Source of the DNA: Aeromicrobium sp. Root495
GTDB taxonomy: Bacteria > Actinomycetota > Actinomycetes > Propionibacteriales > Nocardioidaceae
NCBI RefSeq assembly: GCF_001426755.1
Contig: NZ_LMFJ01000001.1
Coordinates: 1,669,099-1,733,098, forward strand
Direction: 5' to 3'
Length of the DNA: 64,000 bases
Positions 45,906 through 53,449 of this stretch are shown in pieces. Each line of letters begins with the position of its first letter. Position 1 is the stretch's first letter. The notes under the pieces are model-generated. The model searched no databases. It saw nothing but the letters and a program-made list of their open reading frames with translations, and had not been told where the DNA came from. A program made the position numbers and the translations under genes.

Positions 45906-47548
45906 ACGCTCACCCTAGTAGCGACCGCGGACCCGTGCGGCACGCCGCCCAGCGTCAGGACGTGGTCCGCCCGGGCGAGGACCGCCGGCGCATGCGTGAG
46001 CAGGACCACGGTGTGCCGCCCCCGCAGGGACACGACGTCGTCCAGGAGCCGCTCGGCCGTCGCCTCGTCGAGGTGCTCGGTGGGCTCGTCGAGCACGAGG
46101 ACCCGGTGCCCGGCCAGGAGCAGCCGGGCGAGGGCGAGACGCTGCCGCTCGCCGCCGGACAGCCTGCAGCCGCGCTCCCCCACCTCGAGGTCGAGCCCGT
46201 CCACGCTGCCGGACACGAGATCGTCGAGCCCGGCCTCTGCGAGCGCCGTCGTCATGGCGTCGTCGGTGGCGTCGGGACGGCCGAGCCGCAGGTTCTCGCG
46301 CAGCGTCGTGTCGAACACCGTCGCGTCCTGGCCCAGCAGCCCCACGACGTCGCGCACCTGCGACCCGCGCAGCCGGTCGAGCGGGACACCGCCGAGGGTC
46401 ACGTCCCCCTCGCGGGTCGGCAGGAGCCTGGCGAGCGTCAGCGCCAGGGTGGTCTTGCCGGAGCCGCTCGGCCCGGTCACCGCGACGACCGAGCCTGCCG
46501 GCACCTCCAGGCTGAGACCTCGGGCGCCGGGGTGGCCGCCGGGCCACCCCACGCCGACGTCGCGCAGCTCCAGGTCGAACCCCGTCGGCTCGACGGGCGG
46601 ACCCGTCGGCTCCTCCAGCGGCGCGGCGCGCGCGGCCAGCGCGGCGACACGCTCCTTCGCTGCCGCGACCTCCGGACGCAGCCGTTCGGCATCCGCCACG
46701 GCGGTGAGCACGTCGAGGAGGGCCAGCGGTGACAGCGCGACCACCGCGGCGAGCGCCGGGGACGGCGCGCCGGCCAGCAGCACGGCCGCGCCGGAGGCTG
46801 CGGCAGCGACCACCAGGACCACGGCATGACCCAGGCCGTCGAGCCGGGATCCCCGGCGGTCTGCACGGGCCAGGGCGTCGACGGAGGTGTCGGCTGCTGT
46901 CCGCTGCGCCACGGGGACGCCCAGCGCCACGAGGTCGGGTGCGGCGTGCACCAGCTCGGTGAGGTCGGCGGCCAGCGTGCCCCCGTCGTCGCCGTCGGGC
47001 CGTCGTGCCGTCCTCGGCACCAGGACCCGCAGCGCCCCGAGCGTGAGAGCGGACTGCAGCGCGAGCACCAGGCCGGCCCTCGGCTCCACCACACCGACGA
47101 CGACCACGACCGCCGAGCACGACACGACCGCCGAGACCCACGGCAGCCTGAGGCGCAGGTAGCCGTCCTGGACCAACTCGACGTCGGTCACGACCCGTCG
47201 CACGACGTCGCCCGAGCGAAGGCCGGACCCGTCGGCCGTGGTCCTCGGCGGGGCGAGGGCCACGACCCCGGCACGACGCAGATGGCCGTAGGCCTCGACG
47301 CGCAGCCCTGTGGCGCGGCGCAGCGCGAGGTCGTGGGCGACGAGCCGCTCGGCGTACCGCAGCGCGGCCCGCCCGATCCCGAAGAAGCGGACGCCCACGA
47401 TCGCGACCATGAGGTAGAGGACGGGCGGGTGCTCGGCGGCCCTCACGATGAGCCAGCCCGAGGTCAGGAGAAGCCCGGCGGAGGCCAGCTGCGCGGCTGC
47501 GGCCAGGAAGCCGCCCAGCACGGCGTGCCCGGTCGGACGGCGGCTCAT
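45902..47548 (-). CDS. cydC: Thiol reductant ABC exporter subunit CydC
   Basis: Half-transporter that with CydD exports cysteine/glutathione-type thiols (and affects haem insertion), needed for assembly of bd oxidase. The 548-residue protein has membrane helices in the first 290 residues, then Walker A TGPSGSGKTTLAL, signature RLSGGERQRLALARL and Walker B VLVLDEPTEHLD. ATG 47548 overlaps the cydD stop as ATGA. It is the last of cydABDC and overlaps ftsY. Confidence 0.93.
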   Translation of the reverse strand: MSRRPTGHAVLGGFLAAAAQLASAGLLLTSGWLIVRAAEHPPVLYLMVAIVGVRFFGIGRAALRYAERLVAHDLALRRATGLRVEAYGHLRRAGVVALAPPRTTADGSGLRSGDVVRRVVTDVELVQDGYLRLRLPWVSAVVSCSAVVVVVGVVEPRAGLVLALQSALTLGALRVLVPRTARRPDGDDGGTLAADLTELVHAAPDLVALGVPVAQRTAADTSVDALARADRRGSRLDGLGHAVVLVVAAAASGAAVLLAGAPSPALAAVVALSPLALLDVLTAVADAERLRPEVAAAKERVAALAARAAPLEEPTGPPVEPTGFDLELRDVGVGWPGGHPGARGLSLEVPAGSVVAVTGPSGSGKTTLALTLARLLPTREGDVTLGGVPLDRLRGSQVRDVVGLLGQDATVFDTTLRENLRLGRPDATDDAMTTALAEAGLDDLVSGSVDGLDLEVGERGCRLSGGERQRLALARLLLAGHRVLVLDEPTEHLDEATAERLLDDVVSLRGRHTVVLLTHAPAVLARADHVLTLGGVPHGSAVATRVSV

Positions 47549-49167
47549 GCGAGCACCCCGGTCGGCGTCTCGAGGTGGAGGCGCCGGTCGGCCGCCGTCA
47601 CCGCCTCCGCACGGTGCGCCACGACGACGACGGCCACGCCCGTCGCGGCCACGTCGCGCAGGGTCGCGAGCACGGCGTGCTCGCGCTCGGCGTCCAGACC
47701 TGCGGTGGGCTCGTCCATCAGCAGGATCCGGGCGCCACCCGCGCGCACCCGCAGGAACGCCCTCGCCAGGCCCACGCGCCGCCGCTCTCCCGAGGAGAGC
47801 CCGAGACCGGACTCGCCCACGGGCCGGTCGGGACGCAGGTCGTCCGCACTCGCGTCCCGCAGGGCCCGACGCACGTCGTCGTCCGTGGCCGCGGGTGCGC
47901 CGAGACGGACGTTGGACCCCACGGTCCCCGAGACGAGACCGGGCACCTGAGGGACCCACGCGATCTCCTGGCGCCAGAGCTCGACGTCGAGGTCGGCGAG
48001 ATCGAGACCACCGACGACGACGCGTCCCGTGTCAGGACGCACGAAGCCCAGCAGGACCGCCAGGAGCGTCGACTTGCCGCAGCCCGAGGCGCCGGTGACG
48101 GCGAGCACCTCGCCCGGACGGACGTGGGCGTGGTCGAGCCGCAGCGCCGGCCTGACCCGTCCGGCGCGACGGACCTCCACGCCGTCCAGCACGATGTCGA
48201 GGTCGGGTCCCGGCTCCGCGGAACCGCCACGGGGCCCGCCCTCCAGGACGGCCAGAGCGTCCTGCGCGGCCTCCACGCCGGCGGTGCTGTCGTGGTACTG
48301 CGCACCGAGCCGGCGCAGCGGAAGGTAGGCCTCGGGCGCGAGGAGCAGCGCGAACAGACCCGTCTCCAGGCCCAGGTCTCCATGGACGACCCGCAGGCCG
48401 ATCGAGACCGCGACGAGCGCGACGGACAACGTCGAGAAGAGCTCCAGGACCAGGGCCGAGAGGAAGGCCGTGCGGAGAGTCTCCATCGTGATGCGGCGGT
48501 GGCGCTCCCCCACCTCGCGCAGGCCGCGCTGCTGGTGGCGTCCGAGCGCGGTGAGGGTCGTGAGTCCGTTGAGCACCTCGGAGAAGTGTCGACCGAGCCG
48601 CGCCAGCTCGTGCCAGCGCCGATCGGTCCGGTCGCGGGTCACGAGCCCGACCAGCACGAGGAACACCAGGACGAGCGGGACCGTCAGGACCACGACGAGG
48701 GCCGACAGCGGGTCGACGACCAGCAGGGCCGCCACGACCGCCGGGGGCGTGAGGGCGGCGAGCACGAGCTGGGGAAGGAATCGGGCGACGTAGCCGTCGA
48801 GGCGGTCGAGACCGCCGCCGACCAACGTCGCCAGGCGTGCGCTGTCCGGCAGCGGCTCCAGGCGGCGAGGGTCCAGCACGGCCGCGACGAGGTCGTGGCG
48901 GAGTCCGGCCTTGACGTCGGCAGCGGCCCGGACGCTCACGACGGACTGCCACCAGTCGAGCAGGCCCCGCAGCGCGAGGCATGCGGCCAGCCCGGCAGCC
49001 GCCGGGCGCAGGTCGTCACCGGCGAAGGCGCTCGCCACCCCGTGCGCCACGAACCAGGCCTGGCCGAACGTCGCGACGGTGGCCAGCAGCCCGAGCACCA
49101 CCGTGACGGCCAGGAACCGGCGCGCGGCCGGGGACCGCTGAAGGAGTCTCGGGTCGACGGGTCCCAC
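47545..49167 (-). CDS. cydD: Thiol reductant ABC exporter subunit CydD
   Basis: Partner of CydC, 540 residues. Membrane helices occupy about residues 18-290. The ATPase carries Walker A TGASGCGKSTLLAVLLG, a slightly divergent signature LSSGERRRVGLARAFL and Walker B ILLMDEPTAGLD. GTG 49167 begins one base after the cydB stop, so all four cyd genes form one transcription unit. Confidence 0.93.
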   Translation of the reverse strand: MGPVDPRLLQRSPAARRFLAVTVVLGLLATVATFGQAWFVAHGVASAFAGDDLRPAAAGLAACLALRGLLDWWQSVVSVRAAADVKAGLRHDLVAAVLDPRRLEPLPDSARLATLVGGGLDRLDGYVARFLPQLVLAALTPPAVVAALLVVDPLSALVVVLTVPLVLVFLVLVGLVTRDRTDRRWHELARLGRHFSEVLNGLTTLTALGRHQQRGLREVGERHRRITMETLRTAFLSALVLELFSTLSVALVAVSIGLRVVHGDLGLETGLFALLLAPEAYLPLRRLGAQYHDSTAGVEAAQDALAVLEGGPRGGSAEPGPDLDIVLDGVEVRRAGRVRPALRLDHAHVRPGEVLAVTGASGCGKSTLLAVLLGFVRPDTGRVVVGGLDLADLDVELWRQEIAWVPQVPGLVSGTVGSNVRLGAPAATDDDVRRALRDASADDLRPDRPVGESGLGLSSGERRRVGLARAFLRVRAGGARILLMDEPTAGLDAEREHAVLATLRDVAATGVAVVVVAHRAEAVTAADRRLHLETPTGVLA

Positions 49168-49168
49168 G

Positions 49169-50191
49169 TCAGTGCCCCGTGGTGGCCGGCGCCGGGGAGT
49201 CGGGGATGTGGTGGACGCCCAGACGTCGGCGGAACACCCAGTACGACCACGCCTGGTAGCCGACCACGAGAGGCGTGAAGAAGACCGCGACCCACGTCAT
49301 GATCTTCAACGTGTACGGCGTGGAGGCGGCGTTGGTCGTCGTCAGGTCCCAGGCCGGATCGAGCGAGGACGGCATGACCGCCGGGAACAGCGACCAGAAG
49401 AGCATGGCCGTGACGGCGGCGATCGCGACGGCCGTCCCCACGAACGCCCACCCCTCGCGCCCTCGCCACGTGGCGCCCAGCCCTGCGAGGAACGCTGCCG
49501 CAGCCAGCGCGCCGAGCCCCCACACCGCGGCCTCGCCCGCGTCGGCCGCGGTCCAGGTGATGAACGCGACGGCGAGCGCTGCGGCCACAACCCCGGCCCG
49601 CATGGCCAGCGCACGGGCCCGCACCCGGACGTCGCCCTCGGTCTTGAGCGAGACGAAGACCGCGCCGTGCACGAGGAACACCGAGGTCGTGGTGAGACCG
49701 CCGAGGACCGCGTACGGACCCAGCAGGTCGAGGAGGGACCCCACGAACTCCTTGTCGGCGTCGATGGGGACGCCCCGCACGATGTTGGCGAGGGCGACGC
49801 CCCACAGGAACGCCGGGACGACGGAGCCCGCGATGATCCCGACGTCCCAGCGACGCCTCCACTCCGGCTCGGGCCGCTTGCCCCGGAACTCGATGCCCAC
49901 GGCCCGCACGATGAGTGCCACCAGGATGAGGAACAGCGGCAGGTAGAAACCGCTGAACAACGTCGCGTACCACTCCGGGAACGCCGCGAAGGTCGCACCG
50001 CCGGCCACGACGAGCCAGACCTCGTTGCCGTCCCACACCGGGCCGATCGTGTTGAGCAGCAGCCGGCGCTCCTTGTCGTCACGGGCGAGGACGCCCATCA
50101 GCATCCCGACCCCGAAGTCGAAGCCCTCGAGGACGAGGTAGCCGACCCACAGGCCGGCGATGAGGAGGAACCAGACGGTCGTGAGCTCCAT
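49169..50191 (-). CDS. cydB: Cytochrome bd ubiquinol/menaquinol oxidase subunit II
   Basis: Structural subunit of cytochrome bd oxidase. The 340-residue protein has eight or nine membrane helices; recognisable parts are WFLLIAGLWVGYLVLEGFDFGVGML, LLLNTIGPVWDGNEVWLVVAGGATFAAFPEWYATLFSGFYLPL and GLTTTSVFLVHGAVF. Ten bases separate it from cydA. The oxidase gives high-affinity, non-proton-pumping respiration under low oxygen or inhibitor stress. Confidence 0.96.
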   Translation of the reverse strand: MELTTVWFLLIAGLWVGYLVLEGFDFGVGMLMGVLARDDKERRLLLNTIGPVWDGNEVWLVVAGGATFAAFPEWYATLFSGFYLPLFLILVALIVRAVGIEFRGKRPEPEWRRRWDVGIIAGSVVPAFLWGVALANIVRGVPIDADKEFVGSLLDLLGPYAVLGGLTTTSVFLVHGAVFVSLKTEGDVRVRARALAMRAGVVAAALAVAFITWTAADAGEAAVWGLGALAAAAFLAGLGATWRGREGWAFVGTAVAIAAVTAMLFWSLFPAVMPSSLDPAWDLTTTNAASTPYTLKIMTWVAVFFTPLVVGYQAWSYWVFRRRLGVHHIPDSPAPATTGH

Positions 50192-50201
50192 GACAGATCT
50201 C

Positions 50202-51635
50202 CTAGTAGGCGAAGGCGAGCGGTGACTCGCCGTCGTGGAGGACGGGCGGGTCGGCCGGCGGCAGACCCTTCCTGATGTAGGTGAGCAGGAGCTTCACCTC
50301 GACCACGGCCAGGACGCCGTAGAGGAGCGTGAAGCCCACGAGGCTCGTCGCGACCTCGGCGACCGTGGTGCCGGGCGAGACGCCGGCCGACGTCGGCATG
50401 AGGCCGAAGACCACCCAGGGCTGGCGCCCCATCTCGGTGAAGATCCAGCCGAAGGAGTTGGCGGCGAGCGGCAGGAGAGGGAGGGCGATCGCACCGGCTC
50501 CCAGCCACCGGGCGCCGCGTGGCGTCGCGCCGGGTCTCCGTGAACGACGCGTGCTCCACAGCATGATCAGGGCGACGCCCATCGCTGCGGCACCTGCGCC
50601 GATCATCCAGCGGAACGTCCAGTAGGTGACGGGGATGTTCGGCCGGTAGTCACCGGGACCGTAGGTCTGCTGGTACTCCTCCTGGAGGTCGTTGATCCCC
50701 TCCACCTCGCCGTCCCAGCTCCCGGTGGCCATGAAGGACAGCAGGTGAGGGACCTCCACCTGGAAGGTCGGCTCCGACCCGTCGGGCGTCCCGAGGGTGA
50801 ACGGCGAGAACGGCGCGGGGGCCGTGGTCTCGTAGAGGGCCTCGGCCGCCGCCATCTTCATGGGCTGGACCTCGGTCATCACCTTGGCCTGCATGTCGCC
50901 CGTGACGATCGTGCCGAGACCGGACAGCATGACGGTCACGGCGCCCAGGCGCAGGGCCGTGGTGAATGCGCTCCGGTCGAGCCGGGCGTCGTCGTCGGTG
51001 CTGTCCCTGAGCCGCAGCAGGTGCCACATGGAGACACCGGCGACGAGGGCACCGCCCACCATGAAGCAGCCGAACATCGTGTGCGGGAAGGTCACGAGCA
51101 CGACCTTGTTCGTGAGCACCGCCATGAAGTCGGTCAGCTCGGCGCGGCCCCGCTCGGCGTCGAACGTGTAGCCGACGGGGTTCTGCATGAAGGAGTTCGC
51201 GGCCAGGATGAAGTAGGCCGACAGGGCCGTGCCGACCGCGGCGATCCAGATGCAGGCCAGGTGGAGGGCCGGCCGCAGCCGGTCCCAGCCGAAGATCCAG
51301 AGCCCCAGGAAGGTCGACTCCAGGAAGAACGCGAGCAGCCCCTCGATCGCGAGGGGTGCGCCGAAGATGTCGCCCACGAACCGGGAGTAGTCGCTCCAGT
51401 TCATGCCGAACTGGAACTCCTGCACGATGCCGGTGGCGATGCCGAGCGCGAAGTTGATGAGGAAGAGCTTCCCGAAGAAGCGCGTGAGCCGGAGGTAGCG
51501 CTCGTCGCCCGTCCGGTGCCAGGCCGTCTGCAGGATCGCGACGAGGAAGACCAGTCCGATCGTGACCGGGACGAAGAAGTAGTGGTAGACCGTGGTGGCT
51601 CCGAACTGCCACCGTGCGAGGTCGAGCGCTTCCAT
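50202..51635 (-). CDS. cydA: Cytochrome bd oxidase subunit I
   Basis: Haem-carrying subunit of bd oxidase, 477 residues. The N-terminal RWQFGATTVYHYFFVPVTIGL contains the haem ligand H18, equivalent to E. coli H19. FPHTMFGCFMVGGALVAG holds a second haem histidine. WTFRWMIGAG contains the region of the third haem ligand Met. ATG 51635 is preceded by AGGAGAAGGG. It is the first gene of cydABDC, divergent from blaI, with dyad operators in the shared promoter region. Confidence 0.97.
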   Translation of the reverse strand: MEALDLARWQFGATTVYHYFFVPVTIGLVFLVAILQTAWHRTGDERYLRLTRFFGKLFLINFALGIATGIVQEFQFGMNWSDYSRFVGDIFGAPLAIEGLLAFFLESTFLGLWIFGWDRLRPALHLACIWIAAVGTALSAYFILAANSFMQNPVGYTFDAERGRAELTDFMAVLTNKVVLVTFPHTMFGCFMVGGALVAGVSMWHLLRLRDSTDDDARLDRSAFTTALRLGAVTVMLSGLGTIVTGDMQAKVMTEVQPMKMAAAEALYETTAPAPFSPFTLGTPDGSEPTFQVEVPHLLSFMATGSWDGEVEGINDLQEEYQQTYGPGDYRPNIPVTYWTFRWMIGAGAAAMGVALIMLWSTRRSRRPGATPRGARWLGAGAIALPLLPLAANSFGWIFTEMGRQPWVVFGLMPTSAGVSPGTTVAEVATSLVGFTLLYGVLAVVEVKLLLTYIRKGLPPADPPVLHDGESPLAFAY

Positions 51636-51648
51636 GGTGACCCTTCTC

Positions 51649-51734
51649 CTACGTCGCGTAGTAGTTGTCCTACTACGCACTGTAGGACTATCTGGGGTCA
51701 GGCGCCAACCAAGTCCTACCTCACGTAGTAGATT
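51649..51734. promoter_or_regulatory. Divergent cydA/blaI promoter region with BlaI-type dyads
   Basis: Repeated GTAGTAG/GTAGGACT elements fill the gap. GCGTAGTAG (51656-51664) and CTACTACGC (51670-51678) form a perfect 9-bp dyad; CTACG/CGTAG (51649-51661) overlaps it; GTAGGACT (51682-51689) pairs with AGTCCTAC (51712-51719); another CACGTAGTAG lies at 51722-51731. A possible cydA promoter is TTGGCG/TACAGT (51703-51708, 51679-51684, 18-bp spacer). TAGATT at 51729-51734, six bases before the blaI ATG, suggests a leaderless blaI mRNA. Confidence 0.65.
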
Positions 51735-51740
51735 GGACCC

Positions 51741-52109
51741 ATGCCGAACCTGGGAGAGCTCGAACGCTCCGTCATGAACGTGCTCTGGGACGCCGCCGAT
51801 CCGCTGTCCGTGCGGGAGGTCCAGGACGCACTGGGCGACCGCGACCTCGCCTACACCACCGTCATGACGGTGCTCGACCGCCTCGGCGGCAAGGACATGG
51901 TGGACCGTGAGCGGGACGGGCGGGCCTTCCGCTACGTCGCGCGGATGACCCGCGACGCCGCGACCAGCGAGGTGCTGCACGCCGCGCTCGACGCCTCGGG
52001 CGACCGGACCTCGGCCCTCCTGCACTTCGCCCGGACGGTCGACCCGAGCGAGGCCGCTGCGCTCCGGGCCGTCCTGGCCGAGATCGAGGCGGCTGACGAC
52101 AGCGCATGA
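51741..52109 (+). CDS. BlaI/MecI/CopY family repressor
   Basis: A 122-residue winged-helix dimeric repressor: LGELERSVMNVLWDAADPLSVREVQDALGDRDLAYTTVMTVLDRLGGKDMVDRERDGRAFRY is the DNA-binding domain, followed by a short dimerisation region. BlaI proteins are inactivated by cleavage triggered by a membrane M56 protease, and such a gene overlaps its 3' end (ATGA). Divergent orientation to cydA and the dyads between them indicate that it represses the bd oxidase operon and itself. It lacks a ribosome-binding site, consistent with leaderless translation. No beta-lactamase gene is nearby. Confidence 0.93.
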   Translation: MPNLGELERSVMNVLWDAADPLSVREVQDALGDRDLAYTTVMTVLDRLGGKDMVDRERDGRAFRYVARMTRDAATSEVLHAALDASGDRTSALLHFARTVDPSEAAALRAVLAEIEAADDSA

Positions 52110-52993
52110 CCCCCTTCCTGCTGGGCCTGATCGGGCTGGCGCTCGCACTCCCCGTGCCGGCGCTGCTCGCGCGGGCCCGGTGGACGCTGCGCTCCCCCGG
52201 CGCAGCGATCGTGCTGTGGCAGTCGCTCGCGCTCGCCGCCATCCTCGCCATGAGCGGCGCCGGGCTGGCCACCGCGCTCTGGCTCGTGTCCGGCGACCAC
52301 CCGTCGGAGTGGAAGGTCGCCCTGCACGCCGCGGTGCTGGGGTTCGGCGTGCTCGTCTGGGCGCGGTTCTGGTGGTCGGCGTGGCACTCCTGGCGCGACA
52401 CCCTGGCCGGGCGCGACCGGCACCGTCGTCTCGTCGACCTCCTGGGCGAGCCCCACGGCCTCGCCCCGGCCGTGCGGATCCTGGCCGAGGAGACACCGGT
52501 CGCCTACTGCATCCCCAAGCGCGGCGACAACCGTCTGGTCGTCTCCCGCGGGACCATCGAGACGCTGGGCGACTCCTCGCTCGACGCCGTCCTGGAGCAC
52601 GAACGTGCGCACGTCCGGGCCCGGCACGACCTCGTGCTCGAGGGGTTCACCTTCCTCCACCGGGCCTTCCCCCGGGTCCTGCGCACCGACGCCCCACTGC
52701 GCCAGAGCCAGGTGATGGTGGAGCTGCTGGCCGACGACGCCGCTCGGCGTCGCACGGGCGACGCGGCGCTGGCCCGCGCGATCGTCGCGCTCGCCGGGAG
52801 CAGCACGCCTGCGGGCGCCCTGGGTGCGGGGAGCGAGGCCGCCGTGCGGCTGGAGCGCATCCGACGTCGTGATCCTCGCGGGGACCGGCTCGCTGCCCTC
52901 GCCTGCTACCTGATCTCCGCCGTCGTCCTCGTGGTGCCCACGGTGCTGCTGGCCATCCCGTGGATGCTGCACGCCTGGTCCGAGCTGACCTGA
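52106..52993 (+). CDS. M56 family membrane metalloprotease (BlaR1-like, no sensor domain)
   Basis: A 295-residue membrane protein. Hydrophobic segments at about residues 4-22, 33-60, 72-90 and 265-288 frame a cytoplasmic protease domain with zinc motif HERAH in VLEHERAHVRARHDLVLEG, plus ELLADDAARRR, typical of M56. The extracellular penicillin-binding domain of classical BlaR1 is absent, so the signal is not a beta-lactam bound that way. ATG 52106 overlaps blaI as ATGA. It presumably controls BlaI stability and hence cydABDC. Confidence 0.9.
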   Translation: MTPFLLGLIGLALALPVPALLARARWTLRSPGAAIVLWQSLALAAILAMSGAGLATALWLVSGDHPSEWKVALHAAVLGFGVLVWARFWWSAWHSWRDTLAGRDRHRRLVDLLGEPHGLAPAVRILAEETPVAYCIPKRGDNRLVVSRGTIETLGDSSLDAVLEHERAHVRARHDLVLEGFTFLHRAFPRVLRTDAPLRQSQVMVELLADDAARRRTGDAALARAIVALAGSSTPAGALGAGSEAAVRLERIRRRDPRGDRLAALACYLISAVVLVVPTVLLAIPWMLHAWSELT

Positions 52994-53020
52994 CCCCCGC
53001 TCCTCACGCGCCGCCCGCGG

Positions 53021-53449
53021 TCAGGTGAGGGGCTCGAGGACCGCGCGGATGGCGTCGGGGACGGGTGTGACGGAGCGGTCGGCGCCGGTGACGTACACAT
53101 GGACGAACATCCCGACGGCGGCCGGCTGCTCGAGGTCGCCCTGGAACAGCGCGATCTCGTACACGACGCTCGACGTCCCCAGCCGCGTGACTCGCAGGCC
53201 CGCCTCGACGGTGCCGGGGAACCGCAGCTCGCGCTTGAACCGGCAGCCCGTCTCGGCCACCACGCCGTACTCGGGAAGGGTCCGGATGTCGGTGCCGGTG
53301 GCCTCGATGAGCCAGCCGTTCACGGCCGTGTCGAAGAACGAGTAGTAGACGACGTTGTTGACGTGCCCGTAGACGTCCTCGTCCTCCCACCGCGTGGTGA
53401 TCGAGTAGGTCGCCGGGTAGGCCGCGAGCGCCAGCACGTCGTCGCTCAT
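53021..53449 (-). CDS. Acyl-CoA thioesterase, hotdog fold
   Basis: A 142-residue protein of the 4-hydroxybenzoyl-CoA thioesterase family: WEDEDVYGHVNNVVYYSFFDTAVNGWLIE holds the catalytic Asp and the YGHVNN motif. The ATG at 53449 overlaps the smc stop as ATGA, so it is cotranscribed with smc, though a functional link is not obvious. Substrate unknown; short acyl-CoA esters are typical. Confidence 0.9.
   Translation of the reverse strand: MSDDVLALAAYPATYSITTRWEDEDVYGHVNNVVYYSFFDTAVNGWLIEATGTDIRTLPEYGVVAETGCRFKRELRFPGTVEAGLRVTRLGTSSVVYEIALFQGDLEQPAAVGMFVHVYVTGADRSVTPVPDAIRAVLEPLT

Noticed and set aside
51741..52993. Beta-lactam resistance regulon (blaI-blaR1)
   Set aside because: The M56 protein lacks the penicillin-binding sensor and no beta-lactamase or mecA-like gene is near; the neighbour is cydABDC.
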